From Salvator merianae (Eukaryota; Chordata; Lepidosauria; Squamata; Teiidae), in contig QVOM02000001.1 of NCBI GenBank assembly GCA_003586115.2, positions 15,513,291 through 15,577,290 on the forward strand: a DNA stretch of 64,000 nt, read 5' to 3'. The notes below the pieces were generated by a model. The model worked only from the letters and a program-made list of their open reading frames with translations. It did not search any database and was not told the origin of the DNA. Positions 47,293 through 59,780 of the stretch are shown piece by piece. Both the position numbers and the translations under genes were made by a program. Positions within the stretch are counted from its first letter, which is position 1. Every line of letters starts with the position of its first letter.

Positions 47293-47494
47293 GTTGTTCT
47301 TGTTGTTGGGCATTGCTGAGTCATGACTTCTGGTTGACTGCACGGGCAGTTCCATGGGCATCTCTAAGCAGTTTTCTTGGCCAAGATACAAAAGTGGTTT
47401 GCCATTGCCTATTTCTGGGGAGAGGCTGAGGAATCGAACCGGCAACCCTCGCTTTCCAGGCAGTTTGCTCTACCACAGAACTACAGCCACTCCA
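47293..47494 (-). mobile_element. tRNA-derived SINE, copy 6
   Basis: Inverted copy: the tail GTTGTTCTTGTTGTTGGG comes first, then AGTGGTTTGCCATTGCCTA, the B box complement GGAATCGAACC, and TTTGCTCTACCACAGAACTA. It carries a TGCTGAGTCAT motif at 47314-47324, discussed in the findings. Confidence 0.85.
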
Positions 47495-50400
47495 TATCTC
47501 TGTAATTCTCCCAGGATTATATTGGGAATGCCAGAGTTATCCATATAATCCCAGGAGAATTGCAGGTTTTAGCCTGCATCTGGTGGCACCTTAACTTTCT
47601 GGCCCACCTTTATTTCAAATCCTAACCAAGGATTTAGAAATCAATGAGATGTCTTCGAAGAACATGGCTAGTTCCAAGTACTGTTGCCTTCTGCAGCTAT
47701 GGAATTGCTGTTTTTTATCTATTCTCTTTTCTTCCAAATAGTTATCGAGTTTCTTTGGTATTGCACATCATGCACCAAAAGCAGCTGAAACTATGGTTGC
47801 CTTTGAAATTCAGTATTTTCAGTATTGAATTTTAATAGATCTCAATATTTTCTCCTGTTCTTTCACCTCAGTTCTCTACTCTTCTAGAGTAGCCACTTAT
47901 TCTAGCGTTCTGTTTCTCATCCACAGCGAAGCCACGCGTATGCTGATCCAGCTGTTTTTCTGTTTAATGATAATGATGACTACATTTTTTCATATCATAA
48001 TTGACTTTCTATGCAAAACCCAGGCAATGTACAAAACTGATATTTTTAAAAAATATATTATAAATACAAGTATCATTTAAGAAAAAATGCCCTGAGGCAC
48101 AGAACATAAAAGAAAACCCTGTAAAAAAGGAAAGAATAATAATGGGGAGAGGGCATGCCAGATTACAAATAGTAAAAAGATCATGTAAGGAACATTACAG
48201 CTCAAGAGACTTTCCCAGTGTAATTCATTCTGTGGCAAGATCCGCATGGCCCCTTCTGCCAGACCAAAGCAGAGCCTGGAGTGTGGTCAACACACATCAC
48301 TGTGACCCAAGAGAGGGTTGGGAGTGCAATGATGTGGGGTGGGGGTGGGGGGGTTGCATGTCACTGGCACCCAGCCTATTTGTTGGAGTGGAATCCATCC
48401 CCCCCGCCCCCAGGGTGTGCTCCTTCTGCAGGGCTGTAAAAACCACTCTGCAAAAGACAACATGTACCTGGGTCACTCCAGTGGCCACTGGTCCAAACTG
48501 CCTGCTCAGGCCCATGACATGAAGTGCCAAAAATAGCCATCTTCTGAGGTTATTTTCAGCATCACTGGCCTGGATGGAAACTTCAACACTGGAGAACCTT
48601 TGTTTCCTGGACTTGAAGTTTGCACAGGTTGGGACACATGGCCTGGGCGGACAGCCCTCCACCCCACTTCTGGGCCAAAACAAGCATTCCTGTCCAGCCC
48701 AGGAATGCCCCCCATCCGCAGCATGTGTCTTCACTGCCATGTGAATGATCTTGCCTGTGATGTTAGCCAGCTAAACAGTACTCAAGGGGTTCCCCAGTTC
48801 TGTTCTCAACAGAACTGAGCAGAACAAGACATTACAAGATGTTTCATTTCTCAGTTTGAACCCACCATAATTTGGAATAGGCACACAATCCAGCAAACAT
48901 TAGCTGTAATTAAGGATGACTGCTTCTTGATTGGAAGGATTTGTTTTATGTCAAGAACACTACAGTGAGTCTTTAATGCAATTCAAAGGTGTCTCTTTTT
49001 AAATTGCTTTAAAGTACAGTATATTGTTGTTACTGGATTCATGAGATGGTTTAGTTATTTGTTGACAAAGGATATGACATTCTCTCTCAACATGCACAAC
49101 CTAAATGGCTGTCAGTCTTGTGTATTTCTGAGTTCAGCACTGGAAAACGACTGTTACCAACTTGCTTGCTATTTGTGGATTTTTGTACTTTGATGGAATT
49201 ACCATTCCACCATTTTGATGGAACTGAACTCACCCCAAAAGTGAGGGAATATGGTTGTCTGGAAACAGCTTTTCCAAAAAATAAAATAAAATTAAGGGTT
49301 GTTCTATGACAGTCCAAGTCTCACGAGCTTTCTTCCACTATGGGAAAGCCAGTCCATAAAATTTAGTCATCACTGTAAAAGTGTGCAGATATTCATCTCA
49401 AAGCTTCTTTTAAAAACTTTCCCTGCCCAACGTTCTGCAGTGAGGAATCATTTCCTCACCTCTTTCTTTCCTTGTTCAAGAAAGATTGGTTTGGATGCTT
49501 GCTCATCTTCCCACACAGGTAAAGTAAAAGATGTTGGAAAGGGAGATGTGTTTTTGATCAGAATTGTTAAAAACAATCTCACAATGGATAAAAGACTCCC
49601 TTGACTCAGCTGTGTTATGAAGCCGTATTGTTGCTTTTTGAAGGGTGGGTAGAGGAAACATCTGACATCTTCCCCCCCTATGTCTTCCCCCAATTTTTTG
49701 TCAAAGTAAGTCTTTTGCTTCCTCTTGAATTTGGTTTCCCTGCTTTCTCCTACTTGATTCATGTGTATCTCCTCAATTGTAAATGAGCCTTTGCTAAAAT
49801 TCCCTCTTCACACTCAAAAACAATTGAAACACAAGTCCCATCTTCCTGCACAAAGACTTCTGAGCCGAACTGTATTGTGTATGTGGATTTGACAATCCAC
49901 ACAGGTCATGTTTAATCCCAGGCAAAATCGACAGTTTCTGAAGAATGGACTTTATCTGTTTCCAACCTGTATTCTCCCAAGTAAGAACAACTTGCTGCTT
50001 GGGTGTAAATGCTGTCCCAGATTATCTACAGCTGGAGGAAGCATTTTTAGGGAGGAGAACAAGGTTTTGCTCTTTTCTTGAACTGGTGATCCACCCTAGA
50101 ACTGGAATGCAGGACTTCAGTAAACTTTTGTTCATGACCAGAAGTACAGTACCGACAGTGTGATCGAGGGCATATGGGCAAAATGTCTGCCTGGCACAGC
50201 TGCTGCCATAGCCTCTCACTTCATGCACTTAAATCACCGTTTGAGGGAGCGTGAGAGAGGGAACGCACAGCCAGAATCTTCCAGCTGCCTCTTGCTTCAC
50301 CCTTGTCACCTATCATGGCTGCCGTGTGTCCTGAGGCCCCCCGGCCCGGTTGTTGCATGTGCTGAGCACATGCAGAGAGGATCAGCTGGCAATTTCCTTC

Positions 50401-51120
50401 CCTTGGCAATTTCTAAATTTCTAATTTTTCCTCCCTTTTTTTCTGAACTTGCAGTAGAGTGCAAAATCTTCTGTCAGCTAAACGGCCAGTGTAGATGACC
50501 TGTTTTTCTGCAGGAACACAGAGGAATTAATGAAAGAAAAGGAAAGTCTGTGGAGAATTGACGAGGGAGGGGGGGGAACCAAGTTCACAGGGCAGGGGAA
50601 AAGATCACAAATCTCCCTAGAAGAAAAGAATTTAAAAGTTAGACTTTTAAAATACTCAGGAATCAGCAGCTTAAAACCAGCCTGTCTCAGCCCCTCTGTG
50701 AGTGTGATCTTGGTCTGCTTCATCTCCTTTTACAATTTGATTTCAAAGCACTCTGTGAAAGGCAGCCTGTTCACTTCTGCAGAGTTCTCTTTTGGCAGAG
50801 TTCTGGCAATTCAACCCTCACTTTGGTTTTATAACAGATTGCTCCTAATATAGTTTGCTAATTCTTCACAGTAAAAGAGGACTTCATTTTCTGCATCTGT
50901 ATTTTCAACCAGTAGATTTTTACTTGTACCATCTATTTTGTTCCCAATGGCTTTGTATCAGTTTAGAGTTTGCTGTTAGTTTCCCTCCCTGAACCTTTCC
51001 CTGAGTTCCATTCATCAGCTCGGGTTTGTTAAAACCGAAACAAACCCAAGGCTACAACATAGGGTTTAGAGATCTTGCAAACATGGTCATGGCTATTGTG
51101 TATACTCCTTCCCCTTAGAC
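47495..51120. other. intergenic, no gene seen
   Basis: G-rich (48334-48354) and C-rich stretches and an NF-E2-type motif TGACTCAGC (49602-49610) are present. The overlapping ORFs at 48.1-48.8 kb appear on both strands with no recognisable protein. Confidence 0.5.
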
Positions 51121-51150
51121 ACTAGGGGCCCAGTCACACACCTAAGTTTT

Positions 51151-51326
51151 AATCCAGCTTCTGTCCACTTTCGGATTGAAAGAACACATCAGCAAAGCGA
51201 CTAATCATTTTCTTTCCACGTTAACTAACCCAAAGGTGGATTTTCCCAGTTAGATAATGAGGAAAGAAAACATCTTATTACTTTGCTGATGTGTTCTCTG
51301 AGTGTGAAAGTGGACCAAAGCTGGGT
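51151..51326. repeat. long hairpin (about 67-nt arms), likely MITE
   Basis: Arm 51151-51217 pairs with 51261-51326 across a 43-nt loop. A perfect 17-bp core (AGAACACATCAGCAAAG at 51181-51197 with its complement at 51281-51297) is flanked by GTCCACTTTC / GAAAGTGGAC and TTTTCTTTCC / GGAAAGAAAA. A Harbinger-like GGGCCCAGTCACACACC lies just left (51127-51142), but no matching right end was found. Confidence 0.75.
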
Positions 51327-52930
51327 TACAGCAAACTAGGGATGACACTGCTCCATATAGATGCTCTTCTGCACACATGCAAATTGATCCCTTAAAAAAA
51401 AAGGAACTAAATTGCTGAGCTAAAGTGAGTCAGAAGCCAGCTAGAGGAGAGATGCCACATTCAAAAAGCGAGGTAAGACAGGCATGGGAAAAAAGAAAGC
51501 ATGTGAATATCCGGATGAAAGGAAAACCCTTTAGACTGTTTGATGTCATGCACAAAAGAGAAACTCAGTATCATCCATGTAGGCTCTCACTGCATGCACC
51601 TTACCTTATACTTTAAAGAGAAATCCTCCTGTCAATAGATCTATGGCCACTCTCCCCATCATTTCTTTCCTCTCCTCTTGTGCAAAGTTGTTTTTCCCTG
51701 AGCAAATACACCCCTGTGCTTCCTGTCAATAGATCTATGCGCCTGCTCCCTCATTTTCTGTTCCTCTTTCCTGTGCAAAATAATTTTTATCTGCACACAC
51801 AAAAAAATTCTGAGCAAATACATTCCTGATAGTTATTTTCCCAAGTTAACAATGGTACACAGGAGAGCAGCTCAGCATTTGCACTGGAGTGCCATTGTAA
51901 GGTTATTTTAAGAAGATTAATCCCACTGATCGGTTGCTTCTGCAAGGAAAGAAAAAGAAAGGGGTGGAGATTCCCTCCTACCATCTCTTAGAACACCCAA
52001 GTCCTGCCCTGATAAATTTGCAGTATGGGCAGACATTTTTTTAAAAAAACCTCATGTGGAGCAAAGCATGTGTGCATTGAATGCTGGAAAAAGCACTCTG
52101 CAAAGAAAGTGAAGTGGAGGGGAAATGCTGTGCACTTGATCACGATCTGGTATTTATGTGTGATTTCCCCACAGCTGAATTTGATTTAGTATCTTGTGTC
52201 TAGTTTACCTTCAAAGATGCCTACTCCATAAACTTGTACCATAAAATGCATTGGGCAGGGGGAATCAGACATGCCTTCTCCTTCTGGGACCATGTAAGGT
52301 AGAGTTGTCCCTGACAGTGTGTGCCAAGTAATAAGGAGGAGGGGGTGCTCCCTCCAAATCACCAATACAGAACCTCCAGCATTTACCAGCACAATTCGTA
52401 TGTTACAATGCCATGTCCAGGGCACACATACAGATAACAGTGGTAAATATTTGCACCATTTTTTGCATATTCACATAAGCTGCAGTGCTTAACTAGAAAA
52501 ATCGCTGAAAGCACTGTTGCAGCTTTAAGAGGTGGAATTTATTTCAGATGGGTCTATGGAGAAAAAAATTGTTTTGTTTTAGTGCAGCTTTCTACACAGG
52601 TATAGAACAAGAAGCATGTTTCCTCTTCTGTGCAAGTGCAAACAAAACCCATTCAGAATGAATAAATGAATGAATGAACGAACGAACAAATGAATGACCT
52701 GCCTACAAATTGGTTGGCAGAACTACCAATCAACTTATGGAGCATGGAGGAGGTGGATACAGTGGATGGTGATGGGATGAGCTACCCAGACTGGCCTCAG
52801 CATGCAAAAATAAAACCCAATTATGTGACTGAGATACTGTGCATTTGGCATGCACTAAATATTCTGTTTATGAACAGCAATGGAATGGGCTAAGCATTGC
52901 TTCAAATTAAATGTTTCATCAACTTGTATG
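51327..52930. other. intergenic, no gene seen
   Basis: Two copies of CCTGTCAATAGATCTATG (51627 and 51723) with similar downstream words form a short local duplication of about 95-bp spacing. A (GAAT)n/(GAAC)n tract lies at about 52656-52694. No gene is supported. Confidence 0.5.
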
Positions 52931-53119
52931 TATTGTCGGGTGCCACTCAGTTGTGGTTGATTCCTGGTTAACTGCACGGGCATCTCTATACAGTTGTTTT
53001 TTTGGCAAAGATACAAAAGTGGTTTGCCATTGCCTCCGTCTGGGGGAGATTGGAGATCAAACCGGCAACCTTCTGCTTTCCAGGCAGTTTGCTCTGTCAG
53101 TGAGTTACAGTCACTCCCT
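52931..53119 (-). mobile_element. tRNA-derived SINE, copy 7
   Basis: Inverted: TGTCGGGTGCCACTCAG, AGTGGTTTGCCATTGCCTC, GAGATCAAACCGGCAACC (B box complement), CAGGCAGTTTGCTCTG and TCACTCCC in family order. Confidence 0.8.
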
Positions 53120-53599
53120 GACTTTGTGTGTAGGTGAGTCTTAAGATAGGCATTCAGAAGTCTTCTCTGTGGGTTTGTAGTTCATTTATTCAGCCCATTT
53201 CAAGAAAATTGTGGTGCTAAGAGGCTGGTGGTCCATCGAGAGCCCTATTTGCATGCAGATAACCTGGCTTCAGCCAGCTTCATGAACTAATTAGTGTCAC
53301 CAGGAGCATTTCTTTATTAATTCCTAGCTCACTCTACCTACAAGACCTCTGTATATAGTTACATCAGGGGGTGAAACAATTGACATGTGGTAGGGAAATA
53401 AAGATAGGGATTATTTAAGCATTAATGCACCTTCCCCAATTAATTTACTTGAGTAATTAGAAGTTAACAGTTAATGGCAGGCGAACAATTCCCAGGCGTG
53501 AAGTAACAGATTGAGCCAAAGGGACAAATAAAAATTAGATGAAAACACATCCAGCTAACCTATACTAAGCTGTGCTGTGAGCGACAGATCTTGCAGCAG

Positions 53600-53765
53600 T
53601 AGCTCCTTGAGCAGGATGCCTCTCAAGGCCATTTGCAGGGAGTTGAAAGCAGGTAAAGGTGAAGGCTTGAGAATGTCCAGACTCCAGAAGCAATTGGTGG
53701 GAGCCAGAATGCCAGACTAGATGGGTTGTGGCCTGATCCAGCAGGGCTCTGCTCCTTATGAGGAG
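53600..53765 (+). mobile_element. CR1-related squamate repeat 3' part
   Basis: GCCAGACTAGATGGGTTGTG followed by GCCTGATCCAGCAGGGCTCT is the hallmark end of the same CR1-like family seen, in the opposite orientation, at 31645-32100. Confidence 0.65.
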
Positions 53766-55518
53766 GGAGGGGCTGATACCACTTAGATTCCTCCCTCTGG
53801 TCATGTGGAAGCGCTTAATGCATCAACAATTTTTGGGCTGCTCTCAGGCTTCCACCAGGCCTCTCTTCCAGCCACACAGCTGACTAGGTAGGTTTATTGT
53901 TTGCTCAGTCCTAGCAGACCAGACAACAGTGGTGCTTTCCTTACTAGAATCAGCTGCTCCCACAGTGGTTCGAAGTGTGATTTCAGCCTTCAAATGGAAT
54001 TGGACTCAAAAGTTATCCATGATTTCTTCTTTTCTGCTTTCTTTCTCTCTTGCAGTGTCATGGAGCTTAACTCTTCTTTCACAGCAGTTTTCCTCTTTTC
54101 TTTTTAACTAACCACCCCCATGTACATTTCCTTGTTTTCCCAATCAGAGCGGGCAAGTGTTTACAAATTTTGGAAGGAACAGTTGACTGGGCAGAAAATA
54201 AAACATATCAAAACTTAACAGAAGATCATACCAAGATGGAGAAGTTCCCTTTCATACAAAAAGGAGGATAAACATCCTTCGTCTGCTGTTGCACATGAGG
54301 TTGCCTTCAGACATGATGGCAAACTGTGATTAGTCTACTATTTGTAGTCCAATTGCCAATAGTTTATTTGTTTGAACATGGAGTGTCTGGGCTGTTTCAG
54401 CTACAGTCAGACACTATCAATTGGTTTCCAGAAGAAATTCACTGGCCTATAACGCCTTGCATGGCTTAGGACCAGCATCTCATAGAAAGCCAGATCCTGT
54501 TATCAGCTGGCCTGAACTATGAGATACTGAGCAGAGACCCTTCTCCCAGAACTTCCTCCTAACAGAGGGCGGTTTGCAAACTGCGTTTGGGCTGCCCTCT
54601 TATCTGCAGAATTTAATGCCGGCTGAGGCTGTCTATCCCAGGCTGTCTGTCTCTAGTAGCAGATGAAAATGTTGTGGTTTCTAGGTGTTACAACAGCTGA
54701 AACAGGGAACACGGATAGATCTGCTGTGAATGTTTGTGCTACAATTACTTGCTTAATGAATACTGTTTCTGGCTTTTGAGTTTGGTTTTCCTGTCCATAG
54801 TTTTAGTATAATTTTTTTTACTCAATTTTAACAATGCAATATAGATGGTTTTGCAGGTGATCTATTGTGGAAATTGCTGACACTTGTGGTGCTTCTGGAA
54901 GTGTGGTAAAGGAAGGACAAAGCTCTGATTAAAGCAAACGTTTTTATTCACCTTAGCATTTCCCTTGGGCAGCCCTTTTTAAAAGTTTTTATCAATCAAT
55001 CAATCAATCAATCAACTTTTTGGATGTCCAAGTTTTTGGATGTATTTAACATTGCATATTTTAATGTTGGCTTTACACACTTTAACATTTGTAAGCTGGT
55101 CTGCACACCATAATGGATGGATGAATCAATAGATGGATGATTTCTCTTTGATCAAAGAGAAATCATCCAAGTCATTTTTTTTTAAAACTTCCTTTAATTT
55201 CCCCACCTGCATTTTTGTCTGCAGTGGATTAAACATGGAGCTTTATAGACTAAACCTCTTCCCACTCCTAATGGAAATGCTCTGTGGGCCAGTACTGGTT
55301 TTTACCACCATATGTTTCATTCAAATGATTACGAAAGGGCTGTTGTTCATAAAAACAATAATCATATGTTCCTCTTTTATGGCCTTTAGTCTTCCCCTTG
55401 GAAAAAAACTAGGGGAAATCTGTCTCACAGATATTTCACATTTTGACTGATGAGAAGCTAATGCTTAAGAGGAACACACAAAAATCTGCTTCCTGCATCT
55501 TCGAGCATACAGAAACTC
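53766..55518. other. intergenic with a LINE relic and (ATCA)n
   Basis: Around 54430-54660 a decayed LINE C-terminal relic reads YNALHGLGPASH in one frame. An (ATCA)n microsatellite runs at 54989-55016. No host gene is supported. Confidence 0.5.
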
Positions 55519-55762
55519 TATCTATCTATCTATCTGTGGCATTTATATCCTGCCTTTTATCCTAAGAGCCTACAGAGATGCTCACCATTCTCTTCCCCTC
55601 CATTTTATCCCAACAACAACCCAGTGAGGTAGATTACATTAGCCAGAGAGGGTGCGCCTGGCCCAAGGTCATCCAGTAAACTTTGATACCAGAATGGGGA
55701 TTTGAATCCACGGACACTTAAATTCTAGCCTGGTGCTCTAGCCGATAAGCTGCACTGGCTTT
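55519..55762 (+). mobile_element. squamate LINE 3'-end repeat after (TCTA)n
   Basis: A (TCTA)n tract is followed by GGCATTTATATCCTGCCTTT, TTCTCTTCCCCTCCATTTTA, CAACAACCCAGTGAGGTAG, TGGCCCAAGGTCATCCAGT and GGGGATTTGAATCC. This word order is a very common squamate interspersed repeat. Confidence 0.8.
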
Positions 55763-57829
55763 CAGAATGGAATATAGAAGTACACTAGATAAAAAAATTC
55801 AACCATCTCCATCTTCAGCAACAATGCTGGTTTATTCGATGGGCTTACGCATATGAACCAGCAGAGGGGCAAAACAGAATCAACCCTCCCAAATGTTTAG
55901 TGGGAATTGGAAGCTCATCAGAAATTCTCTTCCCGGTTCCTGAAATCAGAGTTTTCAGGTTGTACCTTCACAGGAAAGGATCACCCTGTAGAAATTTTGC
56001 AGCACGCGCAGTCAGCTGCCTGGCACGTCTTGCTTCTGGTGGTGGAAAAGCAAACTGAAGCTGTGAGGCAAGCTGTCCCTGTTCCCTTTTCCCAATGCAG
56101 AACATCTGCTTGCTTGAAAAAGCACCTGATGGATTCAAGGAAAAGCGTGACCATTTGATGGATGATGCCAGTGGCAGGAGAAGGTGCAGTGAACTAAAAC
56201 AAATTGCCCTACCCACGCTTTTTCCATGCTTACTGCTTATCACCGATTTGACCATTCCTGTCCTCTGCATACAGAAAGCCAGTTCAATCTGTGCCATTTT
56301 TACACTGTGATGAAGGGAACAGTTTCCAGCTGTGTTTCTGGGAGTATATAGGCAAAAAAGGGCTATAAACAGGGGGAGTAAGGATAATCCATGTACACAC
56401 TCATACAGAAAACATTTTTCATTGCATAATATATTCTGCTTTTGCTAATCAAGGGGAGTGGTACACACCCCACCCTTAACCACAGGAAATCTTATTCAAC
56501 AGCTTCTCTAGCTGCTTCTGAAATTTCATAATTGCCTGCTGACTTTTGAGCATATTTCTGCAGCTAACCTGCTGTGGCCAATATCACATTCCTTGGATTG
56601 TTGTGCTCCCAAAGAATCATGGGTTATTCATAGCCTTGACCAAGAATATAGTTGTGCTTGGATATAGTGTGCCCTGCATGTATCATTTTATCCAGCTTTT
56701 CTGAAAATGATTTTCTTCTTCTGCGGCTTACTGCAACTGCTTCGTTTTAATCAGAAACAAGCACATTCCAACATTATAATAAGCATGGAGGAAGTTAATA
56801 CTCCAAATAATGCCCTTCCATCCAGCGTAGGTGCCCAATTCTATTACAGTACTGTTGTGGCAGCCCATTTATGAAAGTTATTTCTGGTAGGTTTCTGAAG
56901 GCCAAGGCTTCTTCAGACCAACCAATACCTGTTTCTTGAACTGTTGCTAGCCAATTTCCATTCAAGCTCTTCATTAACCTTGTAGGTTTAAGAGTTTGGT
57001 ATATGTGTTTCTTTTCCTCTTCCCTCCATTCCCTTTTTCCTTTTGTGCCATGTATCTTTCACTTTTAAGACTGTGAGTGGGGAATGTTTTTTTATTTATT
57101 CTGGAAGCTTTCCAACTACGTATAGGGATATGGCAAACAATGTCTTGTATGAATAGAAATAAATTAAATTTGCAACATTTTATGAATACTAATTTTGCCA
57201 ATGTTGTCCTGGTTATTTATGATTTAAATGTTTATTGTTATATTATTTTGATACACAAAATTGATGACTTTTATTAGTGTTATTTTGAACAAGACATCAG
57301 TGCAGTTTCTGTATATCTTGTCATTGCTGTCAGGTTGTTAAATAGTGAGTACAATAGTATAGAAAAGAAAGAAATTTAAAAATGGAGCAAGTAATCCAAA
57401 TGAACAATTCACAGTCTCCTATAGAAAACTGGAGAGAGACGGAACAGGAATAAGTGAGTTGGTGGTGAAATATTTAAGTTTAAGATTTTATACCACTTTA
57501 TTATAAGTCTCAGGGCAGTGAACAAGAATGACAAAAGAAAAATAAACAAATCAAAACTTTAAATTACATGAAAAATTAATGATAAAAATACAAACAAGTA
57601 CAGGACTGTGCTAAGAGAGAGGTTAAGGCTCATAATTCCATTGTTCAACAGCACTTCACTAATTTCCAAGAAAAAGTTATGTCTGTCTACTCATGTTGTC
57701 TGCACTGATCCAGCCTCTTGGCAAGTTCTTTGCAAAGGTCTTCACAGTTTAAAAAAGAGGAGGGAAAAACATAACACTTCACTTGAATATCTTTGCAGGA
57801 AAGCAAAAGCTGTTATCTTTTTCTTGCAG
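55763..57829. other. intergenic, no gene seen
   Basis: AT-rich. An inverted LINE tail is recognisable at about 57470-57600 (GATTTTATACCACTTTATTA, CTCAGGGCAGTGAACAA). No coding gene is recognised. Confidence 0.5.
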
Positions 57830-57911
57830 GGACAGAGTGGGTCCTTTCGTGGCTTCATGAATGTCTGATCTCAGCAGCTGCACACTGCAGATTCACAGAG
57901 CCAGCTCTGAG
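57830..57911 (+). other. candidate 5' UTR exon (possibly NFE2)
   Basis: A strong acceptor (TTATCTTTTTCTTGCAG, AG at 57828-57829) and a strong donor (CTCTGAG|GTAAGAG, GT at 57912) frame 82 bases. The interval lies 1.7 kb upstream of the NFE2 coding exon on the same strand. No protein motif is seen, so it would be non-coding. Expression data are needed to confirm it. Confidence 0.3.
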
Positions 57912-59567
57912 GTAAGAGAGCCAAAGAGAAATGGGGATACCTTATCAAGGACCAGATGGGCAGTCACTCCCATGGACTGGGTTTTAATGGAGAAAAAAAA
58001 AAAGGGCAGTGCAATAGTGCAAAGAAAACGCTGTTGGCTAGCAGAGCTTTGGAGGTATGCTTGCACTGACACATCTAACCAGCTTTTCCTTGCCTTGTTG
58101 TGTATTGCATCTTTCTTCAAATGCAAACAATTTTCATTGGTGCACAGCATTGTGAATTGAGGGATGTATATATCTTCATCTCCAACACCAAGGCACTACC
58201 ATAATAGTGCAAAACATTTGGTGACAATTCACTGCCCACTTTTCAGACATTATTTATGCTATTTATATCCTTTCTTTCATTTGAAACACTTGAGAGTGGT
58301 GCATCTTATTGCCTTCCATTTTAATCTCACTAAAATCCTGTCAGGTGGGCTAGAAAGCAATGAGTGGTCCTGGGTTATCTGGTCTGCTTTTATCACTAGT
58401 TCAGAATTCAAGTCCTGGGACTCCTAAATTGTATTCCAGCACTCAATCTGTTACTTCGATATTATTTGTGTATTCACCTGGCAAATTAGAGGAATTCTTT
58501 TATTGTCTCAGTCTGAAGCCACTGATGAAGATCATCTTGTCATAATGCGTGTGGCTTTCTTAATCTAACTTTATGCAGAACACTCTATGGGATACATTTG
58601 TGAGCCGACTCTGCCTATCACTTAAAGAATTTAGTCCACATGTCATTTTGACTATAAAGAGCAGCTGGGAGAAGGCAAGATGGCCTAATTACCATCTAAA
58701 ATGAACAAACTTACAAAGGATATTAATCTTGTAATCTTGTTTACACAAGTAGTTGTGTCTGTCTTATTTTGCTATTGAACTCATTATTAGTGTGATTGGA
58801 CTGGGACCCACTCTACAAGGTATGTGCTCAAAGCCCAGGATGTAAACAGGAGATCTGATTAAGTCCTGGCTTTGTCTTTCTTAGGGCAACTTCGCCCACC
58901 TGGCCCACCTGAAGACTCAATGTTAGTTAATGATTCCCAGGCTGAGTCAGGTTTGCTAATATTATGCGCAGGCAATCTTTTGGCAGCGTGGGAAGACTGG
59001 TAGGCAGACCCAGTGCTGTGCTGGGATGCTGCTAACTTATTCCCCTCAAAATTCAAAGACAGTGTGGGAAATCTTTGACATGCTCGCATGTTGTCAGATG
59101 AGTGGACGTCTGGCAGGGTTGCTCTGGCACAGCACTGGATTAAACTTCCAGGAACTTGCAGCATATGTGGAAAAAAGAAAAGAAAAGGGGATGGTGTGGT
59201 GAGCTCCTTTAAGTCGAATCTGCATTGTGCCAAAAGAAGCTGCACTAGTCTAGCAGCCCACAGTTGAGGGAAAAGCTGTCAAATGTTCAAAGAGCTTCTC
59301 AAGCTGAAAGCTAATACAAAACTGGCTAAGTATGGCTTGCAGTAGTAGACAACATGGATAATTATTTTGGCTGAAAGAGCATCCTTCTTGCCTGCTGATT
59401 TCACTTGCTCAGTCAATTTCTCAAACTTATGTTTTTAGATTTCAGGCTTAAGAATCAGGCTTTGCTTCCAGGAAATCCATGGAGAAGATGGATGTCTTTA
59501 GAAGCACTCAGGATTTAAAGTGGCCAAGTACAATCCAAATGAATTAGTTTCTCTTTCCACATTGCAG
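57912..59567. other. region upstream of the NFE2 start exon
   Basis: Contains an NF-E2/AP-1 motif GCTGAGTCA at 58941-58949 about 0.7 kb before the start codon. No TATA box or CpG island was recognised. Confidence 0.45.
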
Positions 59568-59639
59568 AAATTTGCGGCCACGGCTGATTTCAAGGGATCT
59601 CTAACAGAACAGAATCTGGGCAGGGCCCGGCATGACAAA
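59568..59639 (+). promoter_or_regulatory. NFE2: NFE2 5' UTR part of the start exon
   Basis: The acceptor TCTCTTTCCACATTGCAG ends at 59567, so the start exon most likely begins at 59568 and is spliced to upstream non-coding exon(s). The start context GACAAAATGT has A at -3. The frame stays open to 59520, but that part would be intron. Confidence 0.6.
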
Positions 59640-59780
59640 ATGTCCCCCTTCCCACCCCAACAAGGATGGACACGGGGTACTTTCCTTCCCTTACATAATC
59701 CCTTGACTGGAGGTGATCCTGGTTCACAGGGGGAGATGGAGCTTACCTGGCAAGAGATCCTTTCAATTTCTGAACTTCAG
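59640..59780 (+). CDS. NFE2: NFE2 coding exon 1
   Basis: 47 codons, phase 0, donor CTTCAG|GTAAGA. The start was chosen because MSPxPPQQ aligns with human NFE2 (MSPCPPQQ), and the exon ends in the shared ELTWQEI...SISELQ activation segment. Confidence 0.93.

Noticed and set aside
48142..48830. Overlapping ORFs of 126 and 147 codons on opposite strands
   Set aside because: No motif, no splice context and mutual antisense overlap in GC-rich low-complexity sequence suggest chance.
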